DNA of 64,000 nucleotides from Rugosimonospora sp036494675 (lineage in GTDB: Bacteria; Actinomycetota; Actinomycetes; Mycobacteriales; Micromonosporaceae), in contig DASXOA010000078.1 in assembly GCA_036494675.1 (NCBI GenBank), forward strand, positions 1-64,000, written 5' to 3'. The notes beneath the pieces are model-generated. The model saw nothing but the letters and a program-made list of their open reading frames with translations, was not told the origin of the DNA and did not search any database. This document shows, piece after piece, positions 16,469 to 25,118 of the stretch (position 1 is its first letter; the number at the start of each line of letters is the position of its first letter). A program made the translations under genes and the position numbers.

Positions 16469-17841
16469 GGCGGCTGCTCGGACTGCTACCCCCCGGTACG
16501 GTCGCGGTCGGCAGCGGCCTCGTCGTGCTCGGACTCGCCTCGTACGTGCACATCTCGATCGCGAGCCACACCCTGGGCAGCCACGGTTACGGCGCGTTCG
16601 CCGTGCTCTGGGCGATCGTGTTCACCATCGGGCTGGGCCTGTTCTTCCCCATCGAGCAGGAAGTCACCCGGATCATCGCGGGCCGGCGGGTGAACGGGGA
16701 CGGCAACGCGTCCGCGTTCCGCCGGGGAGCGATCCTGTCCCTGATCCTGTTCCTGATCGTGTGCGTGCTGCTGGCCGCGTTCACCCCGCTGATCGCCGAG
16801 AAGCTGTTCAACGGCGAGCGTGACCTGGTACCGGTGATGGCCGGCGGCTTCGCCGGGCTGGCGCTGGCGTACCCGACCCGGGGCGTGCTGGCCGGTACCG
16901 GCCGCTTCGGCGCGTACGGCGCCCAGCTCGGCATCGACGGCGGCCTGCGGATCGTGATGGCCGCCGTGCTGGGCGTGCTGGGCGTGAAGTCCGCCGTCAT
17001 GTTCGGGCTCATCCTCCTCGTCGCACCGGTCATCTCGGTCATCGCCACGGCTCCGGCGATCCGCGCCGCGCTGACCCCGGGCAGCCCGCTGGCCTGGCCG
17101 GCGTTCGGCCGGCGGGTGGCGCCGCTGATGGCCTCGACGCTGCTCGCCCAGGTCGTCGTGAACATCGCGGTGATCAACGCCAAGCTGCTCGCGCCGCACG
17201 CCGACGCGCTGACCGGCGCGCTGCTGTCCGCGCTGACGCTGGTGCGCATCCCGCTGTTCGTGTTCGGCTCGTTGCAGGCGTCGCTGCTGCCCGGGCTGTC
17301 CGCCGCGGCGGCCACCGGCGACCGGCCCGGGTTCCGGAAGCTGCTGCTGCGCGCGTGCGGGATCGTGCTCGCCCTCGCCGTCGCGGGCGGCGTACCGGCG
17401 ATCGTGTTCGGGCCGTGGCTGCTGCGCCTGCTGTTCGCGACCGGTGGCGTGCTGGGCGACATCGACTTCGCCGTACTCGCCGTGGGGACCGCCGCGTACC
17501 TGCTGGCCCAGGTGCTCGGCCAGGCCGCGATGGCGCTGGGCCACCACCGCGACCAGACGCTGGCCTGGCTCGGCGGTACGGTCGCGCTGGCCGCGGTCAC
17601 CGCGCTGCCGATGGACGTGAAGCTGCGGGTCGAGTGGGCCTACACGGTCGGCTCGGTCGTGGTGGCGCTGATCCTGGTGGTCGCGGTGAGTCGCCGGACC
17701 AACCGGCAGGCCGCCGCGGACCGGGCGGCGCCTGCCGCTGCCGGACGCCCGGTCGGCACCCTCGGCGACGATGCGGGCACCGGCCCGGCGGCGGATCAGA
17801 CGATGGCCCCGGCGCCGGCCTGGCCGCAGCCCAGCCGCTGA
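16465..17841 (+). CDS. Polysaccharide flippase (Wzx/MATE-like)
   Basis: 458 residues with about 12-14 membrane helices and no large soluble domain, in the pattern of Wzx/MurJ-type lipid-linked oligosaccharide flippases. The N-terminal helices include SGLVVLGLASYVHISIAS and FAVLWAIVFTIGLGLFFPIE, and the GFAGLALAYPTRGVLAGTGR segment in the middle resembles polysaccharide exporters. The start is GTG at 16465, overlapping the GT2 stop by 4 bp. The last 55 residues are hydrophilic and Ala/Pro-rich. The expected role is to flip a lipid-linked glycan across the cytoplasmic membrane. No Wzy polymerase was recognised with confidence nearby. Confidence 0.85.
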   Translation: MRRLLGLLPPGTVAVGSGLVVLGLASYVHISIASHTLGSHGYGAFAVLWAIVFTIGLGLFFPIEQEVTRIIAGRRVNGDGNASAFRRGAILSLILFLIVCVLLAAFTPLIAEKLFNGERDLVPVMAGGFAGLALAYPTRGVLAGTGRFGAYGAQLGIDGGLRIVMAAVLGVLGVKSAVMFGLILLVAPVISVIATAPAIRAALTPGSPLAWPAFGRRVAPLMASTLLAQVVVNIAVINAKLLAPHADALTGALLSALTLVRIPLFVFGSLQASLLPGLSAAAATGDRPGFRKLLLRACGIVLALAVAGGVPAIVFGPWLLRLLFATGGVLGDIDFAVLAVGTAAYLLAQVLGQAAMALGHHRDQTLAWLGGTVALAAVTALPMDVKLRVEWAYTVGSVVVALILVVAVSRRTNRQAAADRAAPAAAGRPVGTLGDDAGTGPAADQTMAPAPAWPQPSR

Positions 17842-17870
17842 CACCGCCCCGTCAGACACCGCCCCGTCAG
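17841..17870. repeat. Perfect 15-bp tandem duplication at the flippase/membrane-protein junction
   Basis: acaccgccccgtcag occurs at 17841-17855 and again at 17856-17870, between two convergent genes. It spans the last base of the flippase stop and most of the stop codon of the 876-residue gene. It is not an inverted repeat, so it is not a hairpin terminator. It is probably a small slippage duplication. Confidence 0.9.
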
Positions 17871-20497
17871 ACGCTGACCCTGGCCGTGCGCATCTTCTTC
17901 CTCGCTACGCGGCGACCGCCCGGCGACGCCACCGGCCCCCGGTCCGCAGCGGTCGTCGCCGGTGGGTGCGTGGTCAGGCTGACCACGAGGTCGACCGCGA
18001 CCAGGACCAGCGCCGGGAAGGCCAGCGACAGGTAGTACAGATGATCGGCCCGGTTGCTGAACACGACGAGCACCAGGCCGGCGGCTAGGGTACCGGCCGC
18101 CATCCAGCTCCACTCCTGCCCGCGCCGTAGCAGCAGTGCGGCCAGCGTCAGCACGCAGCAGGCCAGGAAGATGCGGTCCCCGGTGATCTGGGTCAGCTCG
18201 GGCCGCGCCAGGTGTCCGATCACCCGACCGAACCACCCGGTGCTGTTCCAGAACCAGGAGTGCGGGTACTGCGCCCGGCGGCCGGCCACCCACAGGTCGG
18301 CCAGGACACTGCCCGCGCCCAGTACCAGGGCGATCAGCCCGTACGGCAGCCAGGCCGCCGCCCTGCCCCGCCACACGGCGACCGGGCAGGCGACCAGTAC
18401 CCCGACGACCACGATGATGCTGCGGTACTGGACCGCCAGCGCGACGGCGAGCAGCACGGCGAAGCCGGTCAGCGAGGCGGCGCGGGGCAGCCCGCCCCAC
18501 CCGCCGGGCAGCATCGCCAGGCAGCCGATGATGGCCAGCAGCGCGAGGGCGGACCGGGACGCGCTGATGCTCATGGAAACCACCGAGGCGGACAGGATCA
18601 GCCCGATTCCCGCCAGCGCCCCGGCCACGGCCCCGCCCCGGCGCGCGGCGAGCGCGACGATCGCCGGTACCGCGACGGTGAAGGCGGCCAGCGCGGGAAT
18701 CTTGTATCCGTGCTGGTGCGACGAGCGGGCGATCGTCACGTAGATCACGATCAGGTACATGACCGCCAGCAGCCCCCAACCGGCCGGCGGCAGCGCGGCC
18801 ACCCGCGCGAGCCGCCGGCCCCAGCCCGCTCCGGCGATCCGCTGGCGCCAGCGCGCGCAGGTGATCCGCTCGCGCCAGCGCTGCCGGTCGCGACGCGGCT
18901 CGCGCTGCCGGTCGTGCTGCAGGTCACGGCGCGGCTCGCGCAGCGGGTCAGGGCTCGGCTCACGGCCCGGCTCGTGCTGCCGGTCACGGCCCGGCTCGCG
19001 CTGCGCGTCGCGTTCCGTGTCCGGCTCCGGCTCGGGTCGTGTGTCCCGCTGCATGTGTTGGGTGTCCGGCTGCGCCTCGTGCCGGATGCCCGGCTGCGTC
19101 TCGGGCCGAGTGTCCCGCTGCGCCTGCCGGGTGTCCGGCTGCGCCTCGTGCCCGGTGCCCGGCTGCGCCTCCCCCGGCGCCTCGCTGCCGCTGGCGGCCG
19201 CCGCGGGCGCGCCGGCGAGATCCTCCGGTGACAGCGCGGCCTCCCCCACCGCCTCGGTCGACCGGCTCGGCCGGGTACCCCGTGCCGAGGTCAGGTCGGC
19301 GATCAGCGCGAGGACACACAGCACCATCAGCGGTACGACCGGGACGAAGTACCGGAAGTAGGTCGGGTCGACGATGAGGATGGCCAACGCCAGGGTGGAC
19401 GCCGACATCCCGATCAACATGATGCTCAGCTCGCTGCGGAACCGCCAGAACGCCGAGATCAGGGCGAACACCACGATGACGATGAGCAACAGGTCGAACG
19501 CCCGCACGTACCGGTAGTCGACGTGGAGCATGTTGCGCAGCACCTTCGGTACCGCGGCGAACCCGTCGGTGTTGAAGACTCTCTCGGTCACCCGCTGGTA
19601 GCGCTGCGTCAGGCTGAGCGAGTCGCCGCCGTACAGGTGGGACGCCACGACGTTCTGCACCGCCAGGCTGGCCACCGTCAGTACGGCGGACACCACGGCG
19701 AAGGACAGCCACGGGTTGCGTACCCGCCGGTCGCGGATGGCGACCATGAGCCAGGTGAGCAGGATGCCGGCGGTGATGGTCACGGCGAACTGGCGGGTGA
19801 ACAGCCCCAGTTCCAGGAGGATCGCGAACCAGAGCAGGTCGCGGCGGCGGGCGCGGCGGGCCAGCGGAAGGCAGAGCATGCCGGCCACGGTGAACATCAG
19901 GGCGGTGGCGTCGGTCAGCGCATACAGGCCGAAGCGGGACGGCAGCGGCGGCAGAAGAACCATGGCGCCGGCGGCAACCCCCCACCACCGTCCCCAGAGC
20001 CGGGCGGCCAGAATCGCCAGCAACGCGGCGCCCACGCCGTAGGACAGCACCGGCACGACCAGCATGCCGTTGGGGCCGAACAGCCCGACGAAAGGGGCGG
20101 ACAGGAGGGGATACAGGACCCTGGGGCCGACGACCGCCCCGTTGTCGCCGTGGAAGAACGAATGCTCGTACCCTGGCGGCCAGCAGAAGCCGCACGTGGT
20201 CAGCCCGTACCGGCCGCGCAGGTGGGCCGCCGTACGGTGCGCCGCGGCAGTGTCCGAGTACCCGAGGTACCGGTACGCCCACGCGAGGTACAGCCGCGAA
20301 TCGCTGATCCACAGCGCCCGGTTCAGGTACGTGCTCACCTGCGAGGCGAGGAACGCGCCGGCCAGCAACGCCCAGCCGGCACGCGGGATCACCGACCACG
20401 ATGCCCGCACCCGGGCGGCGAACGTTCGCAGACGCGAAAGTCCGGCCGTCCGACCGGCGGTGTCCACCCGATCGGCGGTCGCAGATTGATCAACCAT
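17867..20497 (-). CDS. Large polytopic membrane protein, GT-C-like (pair B, copy 1, with repeat linker)
   Basis: 876 residues: an N-terminal block of about eight helices (to residue 400), a hydrophilic Arg/Gln/Asp/Pro-rich linker (about 400-560), then a second helix block to about 850 and a basic tail. The N-terminal part is homologous to the gene at 41071-43230, sharing WISDSRLYLAW, YRYLGYS, the GYEHxFF and NGAVVG segments and LYPLLS-x-PFVGLFGP. SDSRLY in the first external loop suits the catalytic Asp of GT-C glycosyltransferases; this is inference. The linker holds two near-copies of a 23-24-residue repeat. ATG at 20497 has no clear Shine-Dalgarno. It is convergent with the flippase. Confidence 0.8.
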   Translation of the reverse strand: MVDQSATADRVDTAGRTAGLSRLRTFAARVRASWSVIPRAGWALLAGAFLASQVSTYLNRALWISDSRLYLAWAYRYLGYSDTAAAHRTAAHLRGRYGLTTCGFCWPPGYEHSFFHGDNGAVVGPRVLYPLLSAPFVGLFGPNGMLVVPVLSYGVGAALLAILAARLWGRWWGVAAGAMVLLPPLPSRFGLYALTDATALMFTVAGMLCLPLARRARRRDLLWFAILLELGLFTRQFAVTITAGILLTWLMVAIRDRRVRNPWLSFAVVSAVLTVASLAVQNVVASHLYGGDSLSLTQRYQRVTERVFNTDGFAAVPKVLRNMLHVDYRYVRAFDLLLIVIVVFALISAFWRFRSELSIMLIGMSASTLALAILIVDPTYFRYFVPVVPLMVLCVLALIADLTSARGTRPSRSTEAVGEAALSPEDLAGAPAAAASGSEAPGEAQPGTGHEAQPDTRQAQRDTRPETQPGIRHEAQPDTQHMQRDTRPEPEPDTERDAQREPGRDRQHEPGREPSPDPLREPRRDLQHDRQREPRRDRQRWRERITCARWRQRIAGAGWGRRLARVAALPPAGWGLLAVMYLIVIYVTIARSSHQHGYKIPALAAFTVAVPAIVALAARRGGAVAGALAGIGLILSASVVSMSISASRSALALLAIIGCLAMLPGGWGGLPRAASLTGFAVLLAVALAVQYRSIIVVVGVLVACPVAVWRGRAAAWLPYGLIALVLGAGSVLADLWVAGRRAQYPHSWFWNSTGWFGRVIGHLARPELTQITGDRIFLACCVLTLAALLLRRGQEWSWMAAGTLAAGLVLVVFSNRADHLYYLSLAFPALVLVAVDLVVSLTTHPPATTAADRGPVASPGGRRVARKKMRTARVSV
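19010..19150 (-). repeat. Degenerate 23-24-residue repeat within the linker of the 876-residue membrane protein
   Basis: Copy 1 (19082-19150) and copy 2 (19010-19081) both begin HEAQPDT and continue through QRDTRPE. Flanking sequence (about 18810-19290) is a looser mosaic of Arg/Gln/Asp/Glu/Pro peptides, so older repeats have probably decayed. The reading frame is kept throughout. Confidence 0.85.
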
Positions 20498-20975
20498 TGG
20501 CGAAAGACCCTGAATCGTCGTTGAGGCGATCCGGTCTTACCCACCATCGCGAAAGGGAATCGCGTCATGAGCGATCTCGGCGGTCGTTTCGAGGACCCGT
20601 ACCGCGAGGTCGCGCAGGCCGTGCCCGGCTCACCCGATCCGGGCGATGACCGGGTGCGCCGACGCCCGACCGGGAACAGTTCCGCGGGCCGCACCGCGAG
20701 CGCACGTTCGGTCGGGACGGGCACGCACCGGACACGCGTCGCGCACGCACCGCGGCGGGAATCGCCACCGACCGGGGATCATCACGTCATCGCAGGGAGC
20801 GAACACCGCCGCGGGCACGATTGCCGCCACGGGCACGATTGCCGCCAGGCGCACCATCGCCAGTCATCCACGCCGAACCCCGCGCCCCGGGACGAAAGAC
20901 GGCATCGGCTGGCAGCCGCCGGCGCCGAGACCGCTCCGGGATGGGGCGTCGCGGTGCCGGCGGGTGCCCGCGGTA
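20498..20975. other. Intergenic stretch between the first glycan block and prcA
   Basis: 478 bp with no convincing gene. It contains an 18-bp tandem duplication (20813-20830 and 20831-20847) and a plus-strand open frame from 20567 with a fair ribosome binding site but non-protein-like composition that runs antisense into prcA. Any promoter for the 876-residue gene should lie at the left edge. No clear hairpin was found after prcA. Confidence 0.6.
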
Positions 20976-21923
20976 TCAGTCGGTCTCGGTGGCCTGCGGG
21001 TCCGGACCGGCGTCCTCGTCGCGCGGCGCGGTGGGCCCGTCGTCCGACCCGGTCGCCTCGACGCTCGGCGCGGTGGCCTCGGCGTCCGCCTCCGGCGCCC
21101 CGGTGGACGCGCCCGACTCGGCCTCCGGTGCCGCCGAGCCGGCATCGGTCGCGGTCGCCTCGGTGCCCGGCTCCGCCGCCTTCACGTCGTCCCCGCCAGG
21201 CTCCCCGGGGGCGGTCGGCTCTTCCGGCACCTCCAGGAGCGCGGTCAGCGCCTGGTCGGTGAGCCGGCGGAACGCACGACCCCGGCGGCGGCGGTCGAGG
21301 ATCGCGACCTCCAGCTGCGCGGCGGTCAGCGTGCGGGGTGCGTTCCCCTCGCCGCCCACACTGCCCAGTGCCTCGACGGCCAGCCGCAGCGCGACCTCCA
21401 GGGACATGCCGCCGTCGTGCCGCTGGCGCAGGCCGCCGGAGATGGACTCCGCCTGGCCGCCCATGGCGACGACGCCCGGCTCGTGCTGGACCGAACCGTC
21501 GTACGTGAGCCGGTACAGCTCGTCCTGCTCCGGCGTGGCGCCGACCTGGGCCACGCAGATCTCCACCTCGAACGGCTTGGACTGCTCGGTGAAGATGGCG
21601 CCGAGCATCTGCGCGTAGAAGTTCGCCAGGGCACGACCGGTGACGTCGCGCCGGTCGTAGGAGTATCCGCGCAGGTCCGCCAGGCGTACCCCGGCGGCGC
21701 GCAGGTTCTCGTACTCGTTGTACCGGCCGACGGCCGCGAACCCGATCCGGTCGTAGAGCTCGCTCACCTTGTGCAGCGCGGTCGACACGTTCTCCGCCAC
21801 GAACAGCACGCCGCCCTCGTAGGTGAGCACGACGACGCTGCGGCCGCGCGCGATGCCCTTGCGCGCGTACTCCGAGCGGTCTCGCATGATCTGCTCAGGC
21901 GAGGCGTAGAACTGCATGGCCAC
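20976..21923 (-). CDS. prcA: Proteasome subunit alpha
   Basis: Outer-ring subunit of the 20S proteasome, forming the gate and docking site for Arc/Mpa. Residues 1-235 match the family: MQFYASPEQIMRDRSEYARK at the gating N-terminus, then GRSVVVLTYEGGVLFVAEN. Residues about 235-315 are a long Ala/Glu/Thr/Pro/Asp tail with no fold. The mycobacterial alpha subunit is about 248 residues, so the tail is an extension of roughly 65-70. GTG at 21923 has GAGGAG 10 nt upstream; an ATG two codons later is possible. It follows prcB after 84 bp on the same strand. Confidence 0.97.
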   Translation of the reverse strand: MAMQFYASPEQIMRDRSEYARKGIARGRSVVVLTYEGGVLFVAENVSTALHKVSELYDRIGFAAVGRYNEYENLRAAGVRLADLRGYSYDRRDVTGRALANFYAQMLGAIFTEQSKPFEVEICVAQVGATPEQDELYRLTYDGSVQHEPGVVAMGGQAESISGGLRQRHDGGMSLEVALRLAVEALGSVGGEGNAPRTLTAAQLEVAILDRRRRGRAFRRLTDQALTALLEVPEEPTAPGEPGGDDVKAAEPGTEATATDAGSAAPEAESGASTGAPEADAEATAPSVEATGSDDGPTAPRDEDAGPDPQATETD

Positions 21924-22007
21924 AGCTGGCGGTCTCCTCGGTCTCGACGATCGGTGGGGGACGGTTCGGTGCGGGATGGTGCGGTGCGGTACGGGTCAGC
22001 GCGGCGC

Positions 22008-22847
22008 TCAGCCGCCGGGGTTCTCCATGCGGCGGGCCACCACTGCCTGGGACACCGCCGCGGTCTGCTCGTCGGAGATCCGGCGGGTGCCCTCGGCACT
22101 GGCCGTCATCACGACCGGGAAGATGCGGCGGGTCAGGTCCGGGCCACCCGTCGCGGTGTCGTCGTCGGCCGCGTCGTAGAGCGCCTCCACCGCGAGGGTG
22201 ATCGCCTCCTCCACGTCCAGGCCGGGCCGGTACCGCTTCTTCAGAGCCGCCTTGGCGAACAGCGACCCCGAGCCGATCCCGTCGTAGCCACGCTCCTCGT
22301 AGACGCCGCCGGCCACGTCGAAGCTGAAAATCCGGCCCGCCCGGCCCGGTTCGGCGGCGTCCAGGTCGTACCCGGCGAACAGCGGGATCACCGCGAGCCC
22401 CTGCAGCGCGGCGCCGAGGTTGTTACGGATCATCGTGGCCAGGCGGTTGGCCTTGCCGTCGATCGAGAGCATCGCGCCCTCGATCTTCTCGTAGTGCTCC
22501 AGCTCCACCTGGAACAGCCGCATCAGCTCGATCCCGACGCCGGCCGTCCCGGCGATGCCGACCAGCGAGAACTCGTCGGCCGCATGGACCTTCTCGATGT
22601 CCCGGCTGGCGATGAGGTTGCCCATCGTGGCCCGCCGGTCGCCGGCCATCAGCACGCCTTCGGCGCAGGTGATCGCGATGATCGTGGTGGCGTGTGGGGC
22701 GATGTCGGCGCTGATCCCCGCCGGCAGCGGCCTGCGGCCGGGCAGCAACTCCGGCGCGGCGGCACCCAGAAACTCGCTGAACGACGAGAGGCCGGGCGCG
22801 GTGAACGCCGCCGGTAGCCGCCAGGATGGATCAAGACCCGCTGCCAC
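22008..22847 (-). CDS. prcB: Proteasome subunit beta
   Basis: Catalytic inner-ring subunit of the 20S proteasome. The 279-residue precursor carries a propeptide of 53 residues; autocleavage before Thr54 in APHATTIIAIT would expose the N-terminal threonine nucleophile. GVLMAGDRRATMGN contains the conserved Asp and Arg, and Lys at VHAADEFSLVG-type spacing follows from the family. The mature chain is about 226 residues, as expected. GTG at 22847 is preceded by GAAGGGAA. The order pup-prcB-prcA on one strand is the standard one. The propeptide is Ser/Phe/Ala-rich and poorly conserved. Confidence 0.97.
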   Translation of the reverse strand: MAAGLDPSWRLPAAFTAPGLSSFSEFLGAAAPELLPGRRPLPAGISADIAPHATTIIAITCAEGVLMAGDRRATMGNLIASRDIEKVHAADEFSLVGIAGTAGVGIELMRLFQVELEHYEKIEGAMLSIDGKANRLATMIRNNLGAALQGLAVIPLFAGYDLDAAEPGRAGRIFSFDVAGGVYEERGYDGIGSGSLFAKAALKKRYRPGLDVEEAITLAVEALYDAADDDTATGGPDLTRRIFPVVMTASAEGTRRISDEQTAAVSQAVVARRMENPGG

Positions 22848-22979
22848 GTGTGTTCCCTTCAGGTACGCGATCAGACTGCCGCTGCGCCATCGACATCCGC
22901 GACGGCGAGTTCACCGTTGCCACCGCGGCCGCCCCGAGGAGATGGGACCCGTTGAGAGTACAGTCCCGATGATCCGGTG

Positions 22980-23198
22980 CTACTGGCCGCCCTTCTGGAC
23001 GTATCCGCGCACGAACTCCTCGGCGTTTTCTTCCAGCACCGAGTCAATCTCGTCGAGCAGGTCGTCGACGTCCTCGGTCAGCTTTTCCTGCCTCTCGGCG
23101 ACCTCTGGGTCGACCGCCGGCGCCCCGGCGTCGTCGACTTCCTCGTCGCGCCGGCTGCGACCCGACTGCGACTGTCCGCCCGTGTCCCGGGTTGCCAT
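22980..23198 (-). CDS. pup: Prokaryotic ubiquitin-like protein Pup
   Basis: 72-residue disordered tag that marks proteins for the proteasome. The N-terminal half is Arg/Asp/Gln-rich and disordered and binds the Arc coiled coils; the helical EEFVRGYVQKGGQ end is the ligase-binding part. It terminates in Gly-Gly-Gln, so Dop must deamidate the Gln to Glu before PafA can use it. The ATG at 23198 has a near-perfect AGGAGG 5 nt upstream, the strongest ribosome binding site in the proteasome block. It is followed by prcB after 132 bp. A longer in-frame reading upstream is not supported by composition. Confidence 0.98.
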   Translation of the reverse strand: MATRDTGGQSQSGRSRRDEEVDDAGAPAVDPEVAERQEKLTEDVDDLLDEIDSVLEENAEEFVRGYVQKGGQ

Positions 23199-23519
23199 CG
23201 TTGCCTCCTGCTTGCTGCGCGGCCCCGCCTGCGTGCCCTGTGCGACCAACTTACCGCGCCCGTCGACCCCGGTCCCACCGACGCGACGTCCCGCCGCCCG
23301 CCACGCGGGGCCGCTGACCTGCCCGGTGGGGCCGGCGGTTTCGCCCATGGCGTAACGTTCGCGCCGCGTCCGGGGCGCCGGGATGCGGCGCCGGCGGTGG
23401 TCGCGCCGGTCCGGCAGCGGTGGACGGTCGACAGCCCCACGGGACGGGGCACGGCGGTCCGGTGGGGGCACCGGGCGGAACTCAGGGCTCGTGGGGGCCG
23501 GCGGTGGCGGGCAGCGGAC
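23199..23519. other. Intergenic region between dop and pup
   Basis: 321 bp without a supportable gene. It carries the pup ribosome binding site at its left edge. Open frames here are GC-bias artefacts. A promoter for pup-prcB-prcA would be expected in it, but I could not pick out a convincing -35/-10 pair. Confidence 0.5.
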
Positions 23520-25028
23520 TCAGGGCCCGGTGAGGGCCTCCAGGAGGTCCTTCGCGCTCGGGCAGCGGTCGAACAGGGCGCCGACGTGCGCCTTCGTGCC
23601 ACGCAACGGCTCCATCATCGGTACCCGTACCAGCGACTCCCGGCCGACATCGAAGATCACCGAGTCCCAGCTCGCCGCGACCACCTCGGACGCGTACTGC
23701 GCCAGGCACCGCCCGCGGAAGTAGGCCCGGGTGTCCTCCGGCGGCTCGGTCATCGCCTCACGGACCTGCTCGGGGGTGAACAGCGTCTTCATCGACCCCC
23801 GCGCCACCAGCCGGTGGTAGAGGCCCTTCTCCGGCCGGACATCGGAGTACTGGAGGTCGACCAGTTGCAGCTTGGGCGAGCCCCAGGCCAGGCTCTCCCG
23901 GTCCCGGTACCCTTCGAGCAGGCGCAGCTTGGCGACCCAGTCCAACTCGTCGGCACACGACATCGGGTCCCGGCCGAGCCGGTCCAGAACGGACTCCCAC
24001 CGGCGCAGCACGTCGGTGGTCTGCTCGTCGCTGCCCCGGTTGTCCACGAAGGCCTGGGCCCGCTCCAGGAACGCCCACTGCAGATCGAGGGCGGTGAGCC
24101 GGCGGCCATCCCGCAGCTTGATCCGGTAGGTGAGGCTCGGGTCGTGGCTGACCTGCTTCAACTCGCCGACCGGATCGGTGATGCCCAGGTCGGCGGTCAG
24201 CGCCTTCTCCTCGATCATCTCCAGGATCAGCGAGGTCGTGCCGACCTTGAGGTACGTGGAGATCTCCGACAGGTTCGCGTCCCCGATGATCACATGGAGC
24301 CGCCGGTACTTGTCGGCATCCGCGTGCGGTTCGTCCCGAGTGTTGATGATCGGCCGCTTCAGGGTGGTCTCCAGGCCGACCTCGACCTCGAAGAAGTCGG
24401 CGCGCTGGGAGATCTGGAAGCCGGCGGTCGAGCCGTCCTGCCCGATGCCGACCCGGCCCGCCCCGCAGACGATCTGCCGGGTCACGAAGAACGGGGTCAG
24501 GAACTGCACGATGTCGGCGAACGGGGTCTGCCGGCGCATCAGGTAGTTCTCGTGAGCGCCGTAGCTGGCGCCCTTGTTGTCGGTGTTGTTCTTGTACAGG
24601 TGGATCGGCGCGCTGCCCGGGATCGTCGCGGCCCGGCGGGCGGCCTCGGCCATCACCCGCTCCCCCGCCTTGTCCCAGAGCACGATGTCGCGCGGGCTGG
24701 TCACCTCGGGCGTCGAATACTCCGGGTGGGCATGGTCGACGTAGAGCCGAGCACCGTTGGTGAGGATGACGTTGGCCAGCCCGAGATCCTCGTCGGCCAA
24801 CGCCTCGGAGGGGTCGTAGAGCGCGCCGGAGTAGGTGAAGCCGCGCGCGTCACGCAGCGGCGACTCCTCCTCGTAGTCCCACCGGGCCCGTCCGTTGCGC
24901 GACAACTCCGGCCGCGCGCCGTAGGCATTCACGATCTGAGACGAGGTCACCATCGGGTTGGCACCCGGCTGGCCCGGCACGGAGATGCCGTACTCGATCT
25001 CGGTACCCATCACCCGGTGTACACCCAT
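23520..25028 (-). CDS. dop: Deamidase/depupylase of Pup (Dop)
   Basis: Converts Pup C-terminal Gln to Glu and can also remove Pup from substrates. The 502 residues are paralogous to PafA: GTEIEYG carries metal-binding Glu10, LYVDHAHPEYSTPE carries Asp98, the equivalent of the essential Asp, and NTRDEPHADADKYRRLHVI is shared. Residues about 64-86 are the Dop-loop (ALYDPSEALADEDLGLAN), which separates Dop from PafA. ATG at 25028 has no Shine-Dalgarno; TAGGCT lies 6 nt upstream. The gtrA gene lies 90 bp upstream on the same strand, so read-through from the glycan block is possible. Confidence 0.98.
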   Translation of the reverse strand: MGVHRVMGTEIEYGISVPGQPGANPMVTSSQIVNAYGARPELSRNGRARWDYEEESPLRDARGFTYSGALYDPSEALADEDLGLANVILTNGARLYVDHAHPEYSTPEVTSPRDIVLWDKAGERVMAEAARRAATIPGSAPIHLYKNNTDNKGASYGAHENYLMRRQTPFADIVQFLTPFFVTRQIVCGAGRVGIGQDGSTAGFQISQRADFFEVEVGLETTLKRPIINTRDEPHADADKYRRLHVIIGDANLSEISTYLKVGTTSLILEMIEEKALTADLGITDPVGELKQVSHDPSLTYRIKLRDGRRLTALDLQWAFLERAQAFVDNRGSDEQTTDVLRRWESVLDRLGRDPMSCADELDWVAKLRLLEGYRDRESLAWGSPKLQLVDLQYSDVRPEKGLYHRLVARGSMKTLFTPEQVREAMTEPPEDTRAYFRGRCLAQYASEVVAASWDSVIFDVGRESLVRVPMMEPLRGTKAHVGALFDRCPSAKDLLEALTGP

Positions 25029-25034
25029 GCCCTG

Positions 25035-25040
25035 AGCCTA
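25035..25040 (-). promoter_or_regulatory. Candidate leaderless -10 element of dop
   Basis: TAGGCT ends 6 nt before the dop ATG at 25028, with no Shine-Dalgarno between. The same spacing is seen at pafA. Confidence 0.4.
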
Positions 25041-25118
25041 GTCGAGCCATGCCCGAAGGTCGTCGGCGCGCGGGGTCACATATCGGGGAAGTCCTCCGGT
25101 GTTGGCACGTCCGCCGGT

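Noticed and set aside
20813..20847. 18-bp tandem duplication that could be iterons or operator sites
   Set aside because: There are only two copies, with no palindrome and no adjacent replication or regulator gene.
20567..21262. Plus-strand ORF with GAAAGGG before its ATG
   Set aside because: The product is Arg/Pro/Ala-rich and not protein-like, and its second half is antisense to prcA.
24577..24585. TTGTCGGTG, resembling half of the mycobacterial RecA-NDp/PafBC promoter motif
   Set aside because: It lies inside dop, is part of a conserved protein stretch on the other strand, and is not followed by TANNNT at the right spacing.
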